Below, one piece after another: positions 38,478 to 46,784 of a stretch of DNA of 64,000 bases. The translations under genes were made by a program, and so were the position numbers. A model generated the notes under the pieces. It saw only the letters and a program-made list of their open reading frames with translations, did not search any database and had not been told where the DNA came from. Positions within the stretch are counted from its first letter, which is position 1. Every line of letters starts with the position of its first letter. This DNA comes from Flavobacteriales bacterium (GTDB lineage Bacteria; Bacteroidota; Bacteroidia; Flavobacteriales_F; PHOS-HE28). The DNA lies in contig JADJCS010000009.1 of NCBI GenBank assembly GCA_016703105.1, forward strand, positions 124,001 through 188,000, written 5' to 3'.

Positions 38478-39659
38478 TCACCTAAGCCGAAGGAGTTCTT
38501 CCCGATGCTTGAGAATGCCCGCTTCCACCTTGTCCACGATTTCTCGGATGGTCGAGTATTGTTTGTCGAGGATCTGATTGATCTGAGCGGCATCGCTTCC
38601 GATCAGTTCCTTGTCGAAGTCCCAGGTTTGGTCGAAGTGGATGAGCCATTTCTCACCCTGTGGCTTTTTGGCTCCGGGTACCTCGGAAAGTGCATTGGCT
38701 AACAACCGATGGACTGCTTCATCACTTGGTGCGATGAGTGCTTTGAACTTTGCCTTCTTCTTCTTGCCATAGAAGTCGATCTCAAAGGCGAAACTCTCTT
38801 TCCTGGCAGGCCGACGCCTTTGCGTGGAATGACGGCGTCGAGAGCGGAGGTAAGAAACCGGGCGTATCCCTTGTTCTCGGAAACTGGCACGTAGCCCCAT
38901 TCCTTGAACTTGTCTCTGAAGATGGGGAGCATGTCGCTCTCTACATCCGTGCCGTGATCCAGTATGAAGCGGAACAGCTCTTCATGGTTCTTGGAGATCT
39001 GCTTAGCCAACTGATTGAGTTCATCGGTCTTTGTCAGTTCGCGTTTCAATGTCACGGAGTAGTCTTTTATGTAACGGAAGGCAGCAGCGTTCATCGATGC
39101 ACCATGAACGGACAGAACCCGATCAATGAACACGATGATGTCACGATAGGAGCAAAGTGCGTACGGGACGTTGGCCTCTTCATTGGGCCGGTCGCCATCT
39201 GGGGTGAGGTAGACGAACACGCGGTGGTGCTTCGGAAATGAGGCCCCGACAACGTTCGCATAGGTGTTGAGTTGGTCGCTGTGGTCCGAGCTATCAACCT
39301 TGTTCTCGATGCAGACGACGAGATCCTGAAAGATGACCAAGAGGTCGATGTGGCGCCATTCCCTGCGGATCTCGACATCATCGTAGTTGAGTTCTTCTAC
39401 TCGTATCTCGTCAAGGTCTTTGCGTTCTGACCGTGCGGCAACATCCCTGAGGAAGCGATTAAGGAAAAGCTTGCCCAACCCATGGCTGCCGTTGGGGTCT
39501 AGGAGCCAACCGAGAAAATTCGAGTGCCTGATCTCTGTTCTGCTCCCCCAGTATCGAGAAGATGTTCGGCGCTTTGAGCCCGATCTCGATCCGTTCGAAA
39601 TCATCATCGTTTAGCAGAGACCGATATCGGTCAAGGACTTCGGTCCTGGTATCAGCCAT
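38478..39659 (-). CDS. PD-(D/E)XK nuclease superfamily protein (two frameshifts)
   Basis: Three overlapping frames join into one protein of 393 residues. It starts MADTRTEVLDRY and runs to IFSILG, then shifts near 39545-39549 (one extra C in a CCCCC run) into SRTEIRHSNFLGWLLDPNGS. It shifts back near 38796-38806 (one missing base in TTTCC) into ESFAFEIDFYGKKKK. The nuclease core is visible as HIDLLVIFQDLVVCIENKVD, with the Asp and the E-N-K of the D...ExK active site, followed by DHSDQLNTY. Similar PD-(D/E)XK proteins occur in defence islands and as restriction-like nucleases. It sits 3 nt after a small repeat-protein gene and 61 nt before the Bro-N gene, so the three are probably one operon. 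Confidence 0.8.
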
Positions 39660-39662
39660 GTC

Positions 39663-39962
39663 TCAAATGGTGCGGATCAGACTTCCGCTCATCTTACGCA
39701 GTTCGGTCTTTCCGTTCTCCATTTCAATGGCGATGTCATCACCGGACCATCTCACGCCGACCGCGCGGCTCGTGACCAGCGTCCTTTCTAGGCTTCCGCT
39801 GGTCTTGCGCAATTCGCATTTCCCATTGTCCAAGACCAGTGCGATATGCGTTTCGTCACTGTTCAAGTCGGCATCAACCACATGGGCAGTGGCGATAGTA
39901 CGTTCGAGGCTACCGCTGTCTTTGCGCAGTTCCAGTTTGCCTCCGGTGATTTTGAGGATCAT
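39663..39962 (-). CDS. Small protein with internal ELRK-x-SGSL repeats, 99 aa
   Basis: The protein is built from repeats: GKLELRKDSGSLERTI, GKCELRKTSGSLERTL and GKTELRKMSGSLIRTI, separated by segments of about 20-25 residues containing V-x-W/L-x-x-D (for example GVRWSGDDIAIEMEN). This is the look of propeller-like or solenoid beta repeats. No known family is recognised. It directly precedes the PD-(D/E)XK nuclease gene, with 3 nt between stop and start, so a partner role such as an immunity or specificity factor is possible but unproven. Confidence 0.6.
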   Translation of the reverse strand: MILKITGGKLELRKDSGSLERTIATAHVVDADLNSDETHIALVLDNGKCELRKTSGSLERTLVTSRAVGVRWSGDDIAIEMENGKTELRKMSGSLIRTI

Positions 39963-40031
39963 GTGTTTGGGGTTTGTAGTGGCAATATAGATCGCCGGGT
40001 CAGTGACGAATCTTTTACGTTGTAGGCTTCT

Positions 40032-40133
40032 GCATTTCGCGTTAGGGACAGAAGTGGAAAGCCCGGAGCGCGGTAATCCGCGTGAGGACTTGCAACGAAT
40101 GGCCCGACGGTGAGTCTTCGAGCCGGAACGCCC
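40032..40133. repeat. 102-bp dispersed palindromic repeat, copy A
   Basis: This copy starts GCATTTCGCGT, contains GGAAAGCCC and GCGCGGTAATCCGCG near its middle, then GAGGACTTG, and ends in AACGCCC. It aligns along its length with copies at 44381-44481 (inverted) and 47849-47950 (same direction), but is more diverged in its second half. It lies just upstream of the 99-residue repeat-protein gene. Confidence 0.75.
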
Positions 40134-40154
40134 AAGTCAGGAACGCAAGTCTTG

Positions 40155-40346
40155 TCAGGCATCACTCTTCATTTCAAAAATCTCTCGTATGAGGAAGTCG
40201 CGATTTTGTGCTTTTGCCCAAGCTTCAATAATCTCTCCATGCCTTTTGCGCTCGCTATGCCATAGGGTCCAATCCCCAGTAGCAATGGCTTGTTTGAGTG
40301 CTTCGTCCACGACATGTTGTTGTTTGATGACGTCTTCCCAATCCAT
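40155..40346 (-). CDS. Small hypothetical protein, 63 aa
   Basis: A short frame starts MDWEDVIKQQHVVDEALKQA and ends EIFEMKSDA. It has a helical, charged composition (EALKQAIATGDWTLWHSERK) that looks protein-like. It starts 14 nt after the thiolase stop and runs in the same direction. It lies between the thiolase and copy A of the dispersed repeat. A longer frame from 40412 overlaps the thiolase gene and is less likely. No family is recognised. Confidence 0.45.
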   Translation of the reverse strand: MDWEDVIKQQHVVDEALKQAIATGDWTLWHSERKRHGEIIEAWAKAQNRDFLIREIFEMKSDA

Positions 40347-40360
40347 GGCCAATCTTTCAA

Positions 40361-41536
40361 TCAATTCAACAACTCGAACACACTCGCCGCCCCCTGCCCG
40401 GTCCCCACGCACATCGTCACCATGCCATACTTCTGCTTGCGGCGGCGCATCTCGTTGAAGAGCTGCACCGTCAGCTTCGTGCCCGTGCAGCCCAGCGGAT
40501 GCCCCAGCGCGATGGCGCCACCGTTCACGTTCACGATGTTCGGGTCCAGCCCCAGCTCGCGGATCACGGCGAGGCTCTGGCTCGCGAAGGCCTCGTTCAG
40601 CTCCACCAGCTCGATGTCCTTCAGCTTCAGGCCGGCCTTCTCCACGGCCTTCGGCACCGCGGCCACCGGACCGATGCCCATGATGCGCGGCTCCACGCCG
40701 GCCACGTGGTAGGAGAGGAGGCGCGCGATCGGCTTCACGTTCAGTTCCTTCAGCATGCGCTCGCTCACCACCAGCACGAAGGCCGCGCCGTCGCTCGTCT
40801 GGCTGCTGTTGCCGGCCGTTACGCTGCCCTTCGCATCGAACACCGGTTTCAGTTTCGCCAGCCCTTCCAGGGTGCTCGCGCGCGGACCTTCATCCGTGTC
40901 CACCACGTACTTCTTCACCTGGCGTTTCTCCTTCTCGTCCAGGTACACCTGTTCCACTTCCACCGGCACGATGTCCTCCTTGAAACGCCCGGCGGCGATG
41001 GCGGCCAGCGCCTTCTCGTGGCTGTGCAGGCTGAAGGCGTCCTGGTCCTCGCGGCTCACCTTGAAGTCGCGCGCCACGGCCTCTGCGGTGAGGCCCATGC
41101 CCCAGTAGTAGGTGGGGTTCACCTTGCTCACCTCGTAGTTGGGCACGATGCGCCAGCCGCCGAAGGGGATCGGGCTCATGCACTCCACGCCGCCGGCGAT
41201 GATCATGTCGCTGAGGCCGCTGTGGATCTTGCTGCTCGCGATGGCGATCGTCTCGCTGCCGCTGCTGCAATAGCGGTTCACCGTCATGCCCGGCACCTTG
41301 TCCGTGTTCAGGCCCATCAGGCTGATCATGCGGCCCACGTTCAGGCCCTGCTCGGCCTCGGGCGTGGCGTTGCCCACGATCACGTCCTCGATGCGGTTGA
41401 CATCCAAGTTGGGCACGCTCTTCACGAGGTGTTGCACCACGTTCGCGGCCAGATCGTCCGAACGCGTGAAACGGAATTTGCCGCGCGGGGCTTTGCCCAC
41501 AGCGCTGCGGAAACCGGCGATGATGTATGCGTTCAT
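40361..41536 (-). CDS. Acetyl-CoA C-acyltransferase (3-ketoacyl-CoA thiolase)
   Basis: This enzyme performs the last step of beta-oxidation, cleaving 3-ketoacyl-CoA with CoA to acetyl-CoA and a shortened acyl-CoA. The 391-residue protein has the nucleophilic Cys in NRYCSSGSETI (about residue 90), the His in NVNGGAIALGHPLGCTGTK (about 346), and the second Cys in MVTMCVGTGQGAA (about 377). Length is normal. It belongs with the MarR, FadB-like and acyl-CoA dehydrogenase genes on the same strand, but here it is separated from the first two by more than 6 kb of accessory genes. Confidence 0.95.
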   Translation of the reverse strand: MNAYIIAGFRSAVGKAPRGKFRFTRSDDLAANVVQHLVKSVPNLDVNRIEDVIVGNATPEAEQGLNVGRMISLMGLNTDKVPGMTVNRYCSSGSETIAIASSKIHSGLSDMIIAGGVECMSPIPFGGWRIVPNYEVSKVNPTYYWGMGLTAEAVARDFKVSREDQDAFSLHSHEKALAAIAAGRFKEDIVPVEVEQVYLDEKEKRQVKKYVVDTDEGPRASTLEGLAKLKPVFDAKGSVTAGNSSQTSDGAAFVLVVSERMLKELNVKPIARLLSYHVAGVEPRIMGIGPVAAVPKAVEKAGLKLKDIELVELNEAFASQSLAVIRELGLDPNIVNVNGGAIALGHPLGCTGTKLTVQLFNEMRRRKQKYGMVTMCVGTGQGAASVFELLN

Positions 41537-41543
41537 GAGGGAG

Positions 41544-41686
41544 TGTCTTATGTCTGATGCAGGATTGTCCTACGTGGCTGGTGGGTGCTGTCTTATGTCT
41601 GATGTCTTATGAAGGATTGCAAATGCCGCGCTGCACATTGAGGCGGCGCATTCGGCATAAGACAATCTTGCATCAGACATAGGACA
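41544..41686. repeat. 143-bp element with 26-bp inverted ends
   Basis: The 26-nt ends at 41544-41569 and 41661-41686 are inverted repeats matching at 24 of 26 positions. The left end starts TGTCTTATGTCTGATGC and the right end finishes GACATAGGACA. A further TCTTATGTCTGATGTCTTATG copy lies inside, near 41591. A partial copy (GGACATAGGACAG) occurs at 42136-42148, between the two four-helix-bundle genes. There is no coding capacity, so it looks like a MITE or REP-type element. Confidence 0.75.
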
Positions 41687-41694
41687 GTGTTGCG

Positions 41695-42075
41695 CTAGCT
41701 CCGCGCCGGGCGTTTCTTGTGTTTGGTTTCCAATTGTGCTTGCAGCTTGAAAATGCGATTCATGATGTGGTCGAGCTCTGCGGTGATCTTGTTCGACTGC
41801 TCTTGAGTGATGTAGTCGAGTTCCCTTGCAATCAGGGTCTGCGTGAAGAGTTCTGCCGACGACCCACAGGCAATTCCGAGGAAGTGATAGAATTCGCCAT
41901 CATGATTCCTTGCTGCGCCCTCGGCGATGTTGCTCGGTACCGATACGCCTGCACGCTGCATTTGGCTTGCGAGTCCGTACACCTCCTTCTTGGGGAACTT
42001 CTCCGTGGAGCGATAGACTTCCACAGACAGAGCAAGAGCTTGCTTCCAGACATCAAGGTTCTTGAAACGGTTCAT
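41695..42075 (-). CDS. Four-helix-bundle protein (S23/IVP family), copy 1
   Basis: The 126-residue protein starts FKNLDVWKQALALSVEVY and has GLASQMQRAGVSVPSNIAEGA, the signature of the four-helix-bundle family named after the 23S rRNA intervening-sequence protein. The last helix contains LDHIMNRIFKLQAQLETKHK. The family is common in Bacteroidota and its function is unknown; the Avd subunits of diversity-generating retroelements share the fold. The gene lies next to the 143-bp inverted-repeat element and about 100 nt from a second family member. Confidence 0.9.
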   Translation of the reverse strand: MNRFKNLDVWKQALALSVEVYRSTEKFPKKEVYGLASQMQRAGVSVPSNIAEGAARNHDGEFYHFLGIACGSSAELFTQTLIARELDYITQEQSNKITAELDHIMNRIFKLQAQLETKHKKRPARS

Positions 42076-42119
42076 GGGTTAGGGGAATTGAGGTGGTGGA
42101 TCATCCAAAGTCTGGCATG

Positions 42120-42157
42120 GACAGTCCTTCATAGGACATTGGACATAGGACAGCCTT
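42120..42157. repeat. Partial copy of the 41544 element
   Basis: GGACAGTCC followed by CATAGGACATTGGACATAGGACAG repeats the outer part of the 26-bp ends found at 41544 and 41686. It lies between the two four-helix-bundle genes. Confidence 0.5.
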
Positions 42158-42178
42158 GCCGGTCAATTGGTGATACGA

Positions 42179-42589
42179 TCATTTCTTCTTGCTTTCACTC
42201 TTCTTCGCCACCTTAAGGTCGGAAACGCTCTTGCCTTTGGGTTTGAGCTTTCCTTGGAGCTTGAAGATGCTGTTCATGATGTGTTCCGCTTTGTCCACGA
42301 GGGTATCGCGTTCCGCGCTGTTGAGGAAGCCCAGGCGCTTGGCTAGAACCACTTGGGTGATCAGTTCTGCTGCGTAACCAGCAGCGTCCCCGAGGAGGAG
42401 GTGGAACTCCGCGTCGTTGTTCCGCTGTGCCCCCTCCGCGATCTTGCTCGGTATCGAAACGCAACAGCGGCGTAACTCCGACTGAAGCCCATAGGTCTCG
42501 TGCTTTGGGAACTCCTTGCTGACCTTATACACCTCGACAGCGAGGTCCATTCCAAGGTTCCAGACGTCAAGGTTCATGAAGCGATGCAT
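42179..42589 (-). CDS. Four-helix-bundle protein (S23/IVP family), copy 2
   Basis: This 136-residue paralogue of the gene at 41695 starts FMNLDVWNLGMDLAVEVYKV and contains GLQSELRRCCVSIPSKIAEGA. The C-terminus is Lys/Ser-rich (KVAKKSESKKK). The two copies are clearly diverged and so not a recent duplication. It begins 30 nt after the AbiEii stop, in the same direction, so it may be read from the toxin-antitoxin transcript. Confidence 0.9.
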   Translation of the reverse strand: MHRFMNLDVWNLGMDLAVEVYKVSKEFPKHETYGLQSELRRCCVSIPSKIAEGAQRNNDAEFHLLLGDAAGYAAELITQVVLAKRLGFLNSAERDTLVDKAEHIMNSIFKLQGKLKPKGKSVSDLKVAKKSESKKK

Positions 42590-42618
42590 GGTGCTCAGGT
42601 TTTGGTGTTGGTCGTAGT

Positions 42619-43668
42619 TCAGATCTTGTTCTGATGTTGAAGTTGGAGATGCTTGCGGAAGTTATCCTCGAATTGTGCGAGTTGTTCCATGACAGCATCG
42701 AATGCAGGTACGTCTCCATAGAACATGTCACGCGACATGCCATCGTAATCCTGATTCCATGCCTCGCGTGCTGCGCCTTGTGGAATGATGTTGAAGCCTT
42801 CGCGCAGAAGTGCGGCATAGTCCACAGCGGGATAGCGGTAGTAGATGCTGCGGTGCTCTACCACGGCAGGGTAGAGGTTGCTCTGTGCTTTGGCCAGTTC
42901 AGCTACACCCGCACGGTGCAGGAAGTACAGGTCGAAGTAGTGACGTGAAAGCCTGCGTCGCGGACCATCTGGACGTTGTACTAACACCTCATGGAGCAGC
43001 AGCGCTTTCTCGATCATCGTACGTGCGGCGTGCAGCGTGCGCGCATGGAAGAGGCCGTCGCCCAATTCATCCGGGAACAGTTCATGGATGTATGCGCGGA
43101 TGGGCATGGGCGCATTAGGCCATGTGTCCGCCTTCGCCACCAGATCCACTTTCACATCTTCCAGCAAGTAGCCGTTACTATCCATCAGCCTCGGATACCC
43201 GAACGTGATCACCGTCTCGTGATTGCTGCTTTCAGGTTCGAGGCTCAACTTCCAATTACTTCCCGGAAGCTCAGCGGCGATCGCCTCACGAAGGGCGGGT
43301 AGCAGTATTGAGTCGGCCCACGCGTAACAGGCCTTCGCGATCTTCTTCGCGCGTTCCTTTTGTTGGCGTGGTGAGTGCTGCGGTCCCGGAATTCCATCGT
43401 CCGGAAGACCGAGCACAGAACGATCGACAACGAGATCCACATCCTCCGAGAAGCGATCCGTGATCTTGTGCGCCTTCGAAAGCGATGTCCCTCCCTTGAA
43501 CGTGATGTGCTGCCCGATCTCCGGCAACGCCATCACTTTGTCCAAGAAGAGGCACACGAAGATGTCCTTCTCGAAGCTCTCGATGGCCAAGGGCATCACC
43601 TCGTTGGCGCGGGCAAGCAACATTCGCTGGTCCAGCTCAGAGAGCTTAAGGAAACGATGGATGCTCAT
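42619..43668 (-). CDS. AbiEii-type nucleotidyltransferase toxin
   Basis: This is the toxin of a type IV toxin-antitoxin/abortive infection pair. The nucleotidyltransferase core is visible as ITFKGGTSLSKAHKITDRFSEDVDLVVDRS (the G-G-T-S-L-S-K and S-E-D-V-D-L motifs, residues about 62-85 from the chosen start). KVDLVAKAD and HARTLHAARTMIEKALLL follow, the latter common in AbiEii proteins. AbiEii-type enzymes transfer nucleotides to targets such as tRNA, stopping growth. The start at 43668 overlaps the antitoxin stop (ATGA), which is the usual arrangement. With 349 residues it is a normal-length, apparently intact toxin. Confidence 0.9.
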   Translation of the reverse strand: MSIHRFLKLSELDQRMLLARANEVMPLAIESFEKDIFVCLFLDKVMALPEIGQHITFKGGTSLSKAHKITDRFSEDVDLVVDRSVLGLPDDGIPGPQHSPRQQKERAKKIAKACYAWADSILLPALREAIAAELPGSNWKLSLEPESSNHETVITFGYPRLMDSNGYLLEDVKVDLVAKADTWPNAPMPIRAYIHELFPDELGDGLFHARTLHAARTMIEKALLLHEVLVQRPDGPRRRLSRHYFDLYFLHRAGVAELAKAQSNLYPAVVEHRSIYYRYPAVDYAALLREGFNIIPQGAAREAWNQDYDGMSRDMFYGDVPAFDAVMEQLAQFEDNFRKHLQLQHQNKI

Positions 43669-44297
43669 TGTGCTTCTGCCGCCAAGCGACGCATGATGTC
43701 CGCGATCCATGCCGGTGCGGTGTCCAGGTCTTGTAGAAGTTCCCTTTTCGCCGCAGCAGGCAGCTTCCGGCTCAGGGCCATGTACTCTTCCTTGGTGAAA
43801 TCCTTTCGCCCTTGGTCGCGCAATCCTTGGATCACCAAGTACCCGATATCCGTCCGTGCATTCATGTAGCGCGCGCTGGTTCGACGTAGGATGATCACAC
43901 GGTCCTTGTAGCCGGGTATGGTCGCTCTCAGCCGGAGCTTGCGCGAGCGGCCATCCGTCTGGTACGCGGGGCGCGTGGGCACTTGCGTGGTCAGGCCGGT
44001 TACGTTCGCCGCATAAGCGTGCGTAGGCCGGATCTTGATGCTATCGCGACGGGCCACGGCTTGTAGAATGTGTTCTTCGAAGGGGGATGATTCCCCGAAC
44101 ATCCCGCCCAGGTCCGGGAAGAAGTACAACCCGTTCCCGATGTTGCGCACCACCTCCTTCTTCACCAGCCGGTGCAGCGCCAACGCCACCGCGCCTCGAC
44201 TGCCCAGATCACGGAAGTCGCGGGGGGTAAGCACGCTGCCCCGGCCACGCTCTTCAATGCGCGCCAGTACCAGCTTTTCCACGGATGGGCGTTTCAT
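43665..44297 (-). CDS. AbiEi-type antitoxin / regulator (DUF6088)
   Basis: The 210-residue protein precedes and overlaps the AbiEii toxin gene. Its N-terminal part (VLARIEERGRGSVLTPRDF, then SRGAVALALHRLVKKEVVRN and GNGLYFFPDLG) is the winged-helix domain of AbiEi/DUF6088 antitoxins that binds the promoter DNA. The remainder (IKIRPTHAYAANVTGLTTQ, DRVIILRRTSARYM) is the C-terminal antitoxin domain. Upstream lies a perfect inverted repeat at 44308-44341, fitting autoregulation by this protein. Confidence 0.88.
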   Translation of the reverse strand: MKRPSVEKLVLARIEERGRGSVLTPRDFRDLGSRGAVALALHRLVKKEVVRNIGNGLYFFPDLGGMFGESSPFEEHILQAVARRDSIKIRPTHAYAANVTGLTTQVPTRPAYQTDGRSRKLRLRATIPGYKDRVIILRRTSARYMNARTDIGYLVIQGLRDQGRKDFTKEEYMALSRKLPAAAKRELLQDLDTAPAWIADIMRRLAAEAQ

Positions 44298-44307
44298 CTT
44301 GCTTCGC

Positions 44308-44341
44308 TTTGTAACACAAAGGTATACGAAAGTGTTACAAA
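44308..44341 (-). promoter_or_regulatory. Operator-like inverted repeat upstream of AbiEi
   Basis: TTTGTAACAC (44308-44317) and GTGTTACAAA (44332-44341) are perfect 10-bp inverted arms with 14 nt between them, 11 nt upstream of the antitoxin start. AbiEi proteins are known to repress their own promoters by binding inverted repeats, so this is the likely operator. Confidence 0.8.
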
Positions 44342-44380
44342 TGTTGTTTCGTGCTGAAGGTCAGGTGGTTGGATGGCGTT

Positions 44381-44481
44381 GGGCGTGCCCCTCGCAAAAG
44401 CCTCGGGTCGCGCTCTCCGCTGTACTCCTCGGCCGGATTACCGGCCTGCGGGGTGCCGCTTCGATCGCTCACGCGAAATGC
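44381..44481. repeat. 101-bp dispersed palindromic repeat, copy C (inverted)
   Basis: This copy is in the opposite direction to copies A and B. It begins GGGCGTGCCCCTCGCAAAAG and ends GATCGCTCACGCGAAATGC. It matches copy B (47849-47950) closely, including CGCGACCCGAGGC on the other strand. It lies 26 nt beyond the stop of the pseudo-methyltransferase gene, so copies B and C bracket the two-gene module in inverted orientation. Confidence 0.8.
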
Positions 44482-44507
44482 GTCCTTTGAATGAAGCTCT
44501 GTCAAAG

Positions 44508-46784
44508 TCATTGGGCTAGTCGATCAAGGAAGGCTCTTGCGGTTCCTGTTTCATCAGCAGCTTCGGCTTGGTGCTCGAAGTGGTACGAAATGAGTTGCGG
44601 AACTCCGCCTTCAATTCGGTTGTAGAAGTAGCAGGCCGGTTGTTCCTTCTCTTTCATCTGAACGAGCGGTGCTACTCCTAGGACCTTTTCACGACCAGCT
44701 TCGTGCAGGTATAGTTGTCCTTTCACGACATGTTGCACGAGTTCGATGTCCTCCGCTTTGAACTGGGGATTTGAACCGGTCAGCACACGAACGGAAACAC
44801 GTGAAGCACCATTGGGTAAGCCGTCTGCTGAACCCGCTTGGACCAGTTGGAGACTGTAAAACGAACTGCCCAAGCGATCACGGACTGTCTGTAGCAGTGC
44901 AGCAAGTTCTTTATGCTGTTCTTCAGCTTCGGCTTCGCTTATCACCCCACCGTGGGCTTTCCGATTGCGCATGTTGTTAGCGGACTCCAGAACCTGGCTT
45001 AGTCCCTTGTCTACTAATCCTTCCAAGCAGCTTTGAGATGCCACAGAATACAGATCCGCTATGGCTTGCTTGTCTTCGTCCTTCTCATTCAACATGCGCC
45101 GTGTCTCCTTAGCCAGTGCATTGTACACGGTGCACCAAAGGCCGAACGAAGCTCGGCGAAAGTCAAGGTCAGCACCGTTTGACGCGCGCTTCAACTTTTC
45201 CTGGACGAGTAACCATCTGCCGGGGTCAGAGGTGTATGCGCTCAGGTGGATGATTGCCATGAACTCAGCGAATGCTTCAAAGAAGTGGAGCAGTCGCTCG
45301 CGCTTGTCTTTGTATGTCCTATCGACAGCGTGATAGTGGCGGAGAATGGACGCCAACGGGAATGGTAGCGTTTCCACCCAATCAGTGAAGCGCGCTTCGT
45401 GGTCTGTCTTAGGAAGTTTTCCGGCTATTTCATCGAGGGAGCGGGTGCTAGCCCATATCGCCGATTCTGCCTCAGTTAGCTCGAGGCGCATTTGATCTAC
45501 CACGCGCTGCGTCCGCACCATCCTTTCCTGTTGGGGGAGTGGAGGAAGCGGAATGGAAGAGTCTTTGAGAATCCCGATTGCTATGGCCGGAATGGTTGTC
45601 CCGGAACTGCTCATTGATCGAAAGAGTAGGCCCGCTTCTGTATTGAACCAATGTGCTAGGTACTCGGGATGTGCGATAGCAGGATCCACGATCAATTGTA
45701 GATAGGACTTCAGCTTGGTCGGCAAGCGGTCCTGTGCCGTGGTCGCGCGGGTCGAACCCATTGTAGGTAGGTAAACCGCAAGTGGATGCTCCGGCAAGGG
45801 CTCAAACTCAGCAGCGCCCTTCTTAGAGGGAACGACCTTGGAGACAGCCTTACTGAAAGCAACAAGTGGCCCGACTTTCCAGCCAGCGCTGTTCGCGATT
45901 GTTTCTTGAGTCTGAATTGCACCGCATCCTCGGAAGGTTTCGCGATCAACTATGACGCCGCTAGCCAGACGTCCTCTATGCTTCCGCTTGATCCAGCCTT
46001 GAACCAGCGGAACGATGCTCTCCTCATTTGCTTGGGCTTCGACGACGTAGAGATTCCCTGCATCCTTCTTCTGGATTAGGGCCAAGGCAAATGGAACACT
46101 AGTCGACGGGAGGAAAGCGCCTGCTGGTAGCTGTATCCATCCATTCAAGAAGAGGCCAAGCTTTTGCAAGTTGTTCCTGACTGCTTTTTGAGACTGGTCG
46201 AAGCCGAAGCGCGGTGCGACAAGCCAAGCAACTATTCCGCCGCCTGACAGGCTTTCAGCAGCAGCACACATCTCAACGAGTCCAGCCTCATCAAGTAGGT
46301 CAACCCCTCGGACTGTCCTGTCCTCGCGCATGCCCATAGGTCCCAGAGAAACGACTGCATCATAGCTCGCTTCGTCTTTGCGTTTCGATGTGCTCCAACC
46401 CTTCGCAACCGTTCCGTTCATGTTGCCGCCACCGAATGCGGAAATCCATTCTGCGGAATCGCCGTGGAATGATGTTACGTCGTAGCGTCCAATAGTCGGC
46501 AAGGCAGCCTGAATCTGAAGAGCATCCCACGGCATGCTACTCCATGGGTCAAGAACCGACTGCGCATTGTGAGCCTTGAGCAGTTCCGCCAGCAGGTGGG
46601 TGACGTACTGTGGCGCAACTACTTCTCCGCTTCGGGATGACATGCGGCGGATTGCGGTCAAAGCATCCTCTAGAGTAACAGCCACACCCTCGCGCTTGGC
46701 TTGGAGTATTAGGCCAGGACTGAGTTGCTTCGAACCTCGCTGCTCATCGAGGTAGGCCCACAAGGTTCCGCGCTGAGTCATCAT
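44508..46784 (-). CDS. Degenerate N6-methyltransferase - HsdS-like - HEPN-like fusion protein
   Basis: The 758-residue protein has the plan of a type I/IIG N6-adenine methyltransferase, but the catalytic motifs are lost. Motif I should read DPACGSG and instead reads DPWSSMP (residues 79-85), and motif IV NPPF is replaced by LGPM (147-150). IQLPAGAFLPSTSVPFALAL (217-236) keeps the usual fold. Residues about 330-445 resemble the end of an HsdS recognition domain (YLAHWFNTEAGLLFRS, then IPLPPLPQQERMV). The remaining 300 residues are helical, then beta-rich, and carry NNMRNRKAHGG (603-613), a HEPN-type R-N-x-x-x-H ribonuclease motif. Its start overlaps the DUF4238 stop (ATGA). GC content looks lower than in the flanking core genes. 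The defence role is inferred. Confidence 0.75.
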   Translation of the reverse strand: MMTQRGTLWAYLDEQRGSKQLSPGLILQAKREGVAVTLEDALTAIRRMSSRSGEVVAPQYVTHLLAELLKAHNAQSVLDPWSSMPWDALQIQAALPTIGRYDVTSFHGDSAEWISAFGGGNMNGTVAKGWSTSKRKDEASYDAVVSLGPMGMREDRTVRGVDLLDEAGLVEMCAAAESLSGGGIVAWLVAPRFGFDQSQKAVRNNLQKLGLFLNGWIQLPAGAFLPSTSVPFALALIQKKDAGNLYVVEAQANEESIVPLVQGWIKRKHRGRLASGVIVDRETFRGCGAIQTQETIANSAGWKVGPLVAFSKAVSKVVPSKKGAAEFEPLPEHPLAVYLPTMGSTRATTAQDRLPTKLKSYLQLIVDPAIAHPEYLAHWFNTEAGLLFRSMSSSGTTIPAIAIGILKDSSIPLPPLPQQERMVRTQRVVDQMRLELTEAESAIWASTRSLDEIAGKLPKTDHEARFTDWVETLPFPLASILRHYHAVDRTYKDKRERLLHFFEAFAEFMAIIHLSAYTSDPGRWLLVQEKLKRASNGADLDFRRASFGLWCTVYNALAKETRRMLNEKDEDKQAIADLYSVASQSCLEGLVDKGLSQVLESANNMRNRKAHGGVISEAEAEEQHKELAALLQTVRDRLGSSFYSLQLVQAGSADGLPNGASRVSVRVLTGSNPQFKAEDIELVQHVVKGQLYLHEAGREKVLGVAPLVQMKEKEQPACYFYNRIEGGVPQLISYHFEHQAEAADETGTARAFLDRLAQ

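Noticed and set aside
41695..42589. Diversity-generating retroelement (four-helix proteins resemble Avd)
   Set aside because: No reverse transcriptase, no template repeat and no adenine-biased variable repeat is visible.
44508..46784. Active type I or IIG DNA methyltransferase
   Set aside because: Motif I and motif IV both lack the residues needed for SAM binding and adenine transfer, and no HsdR partner is present.
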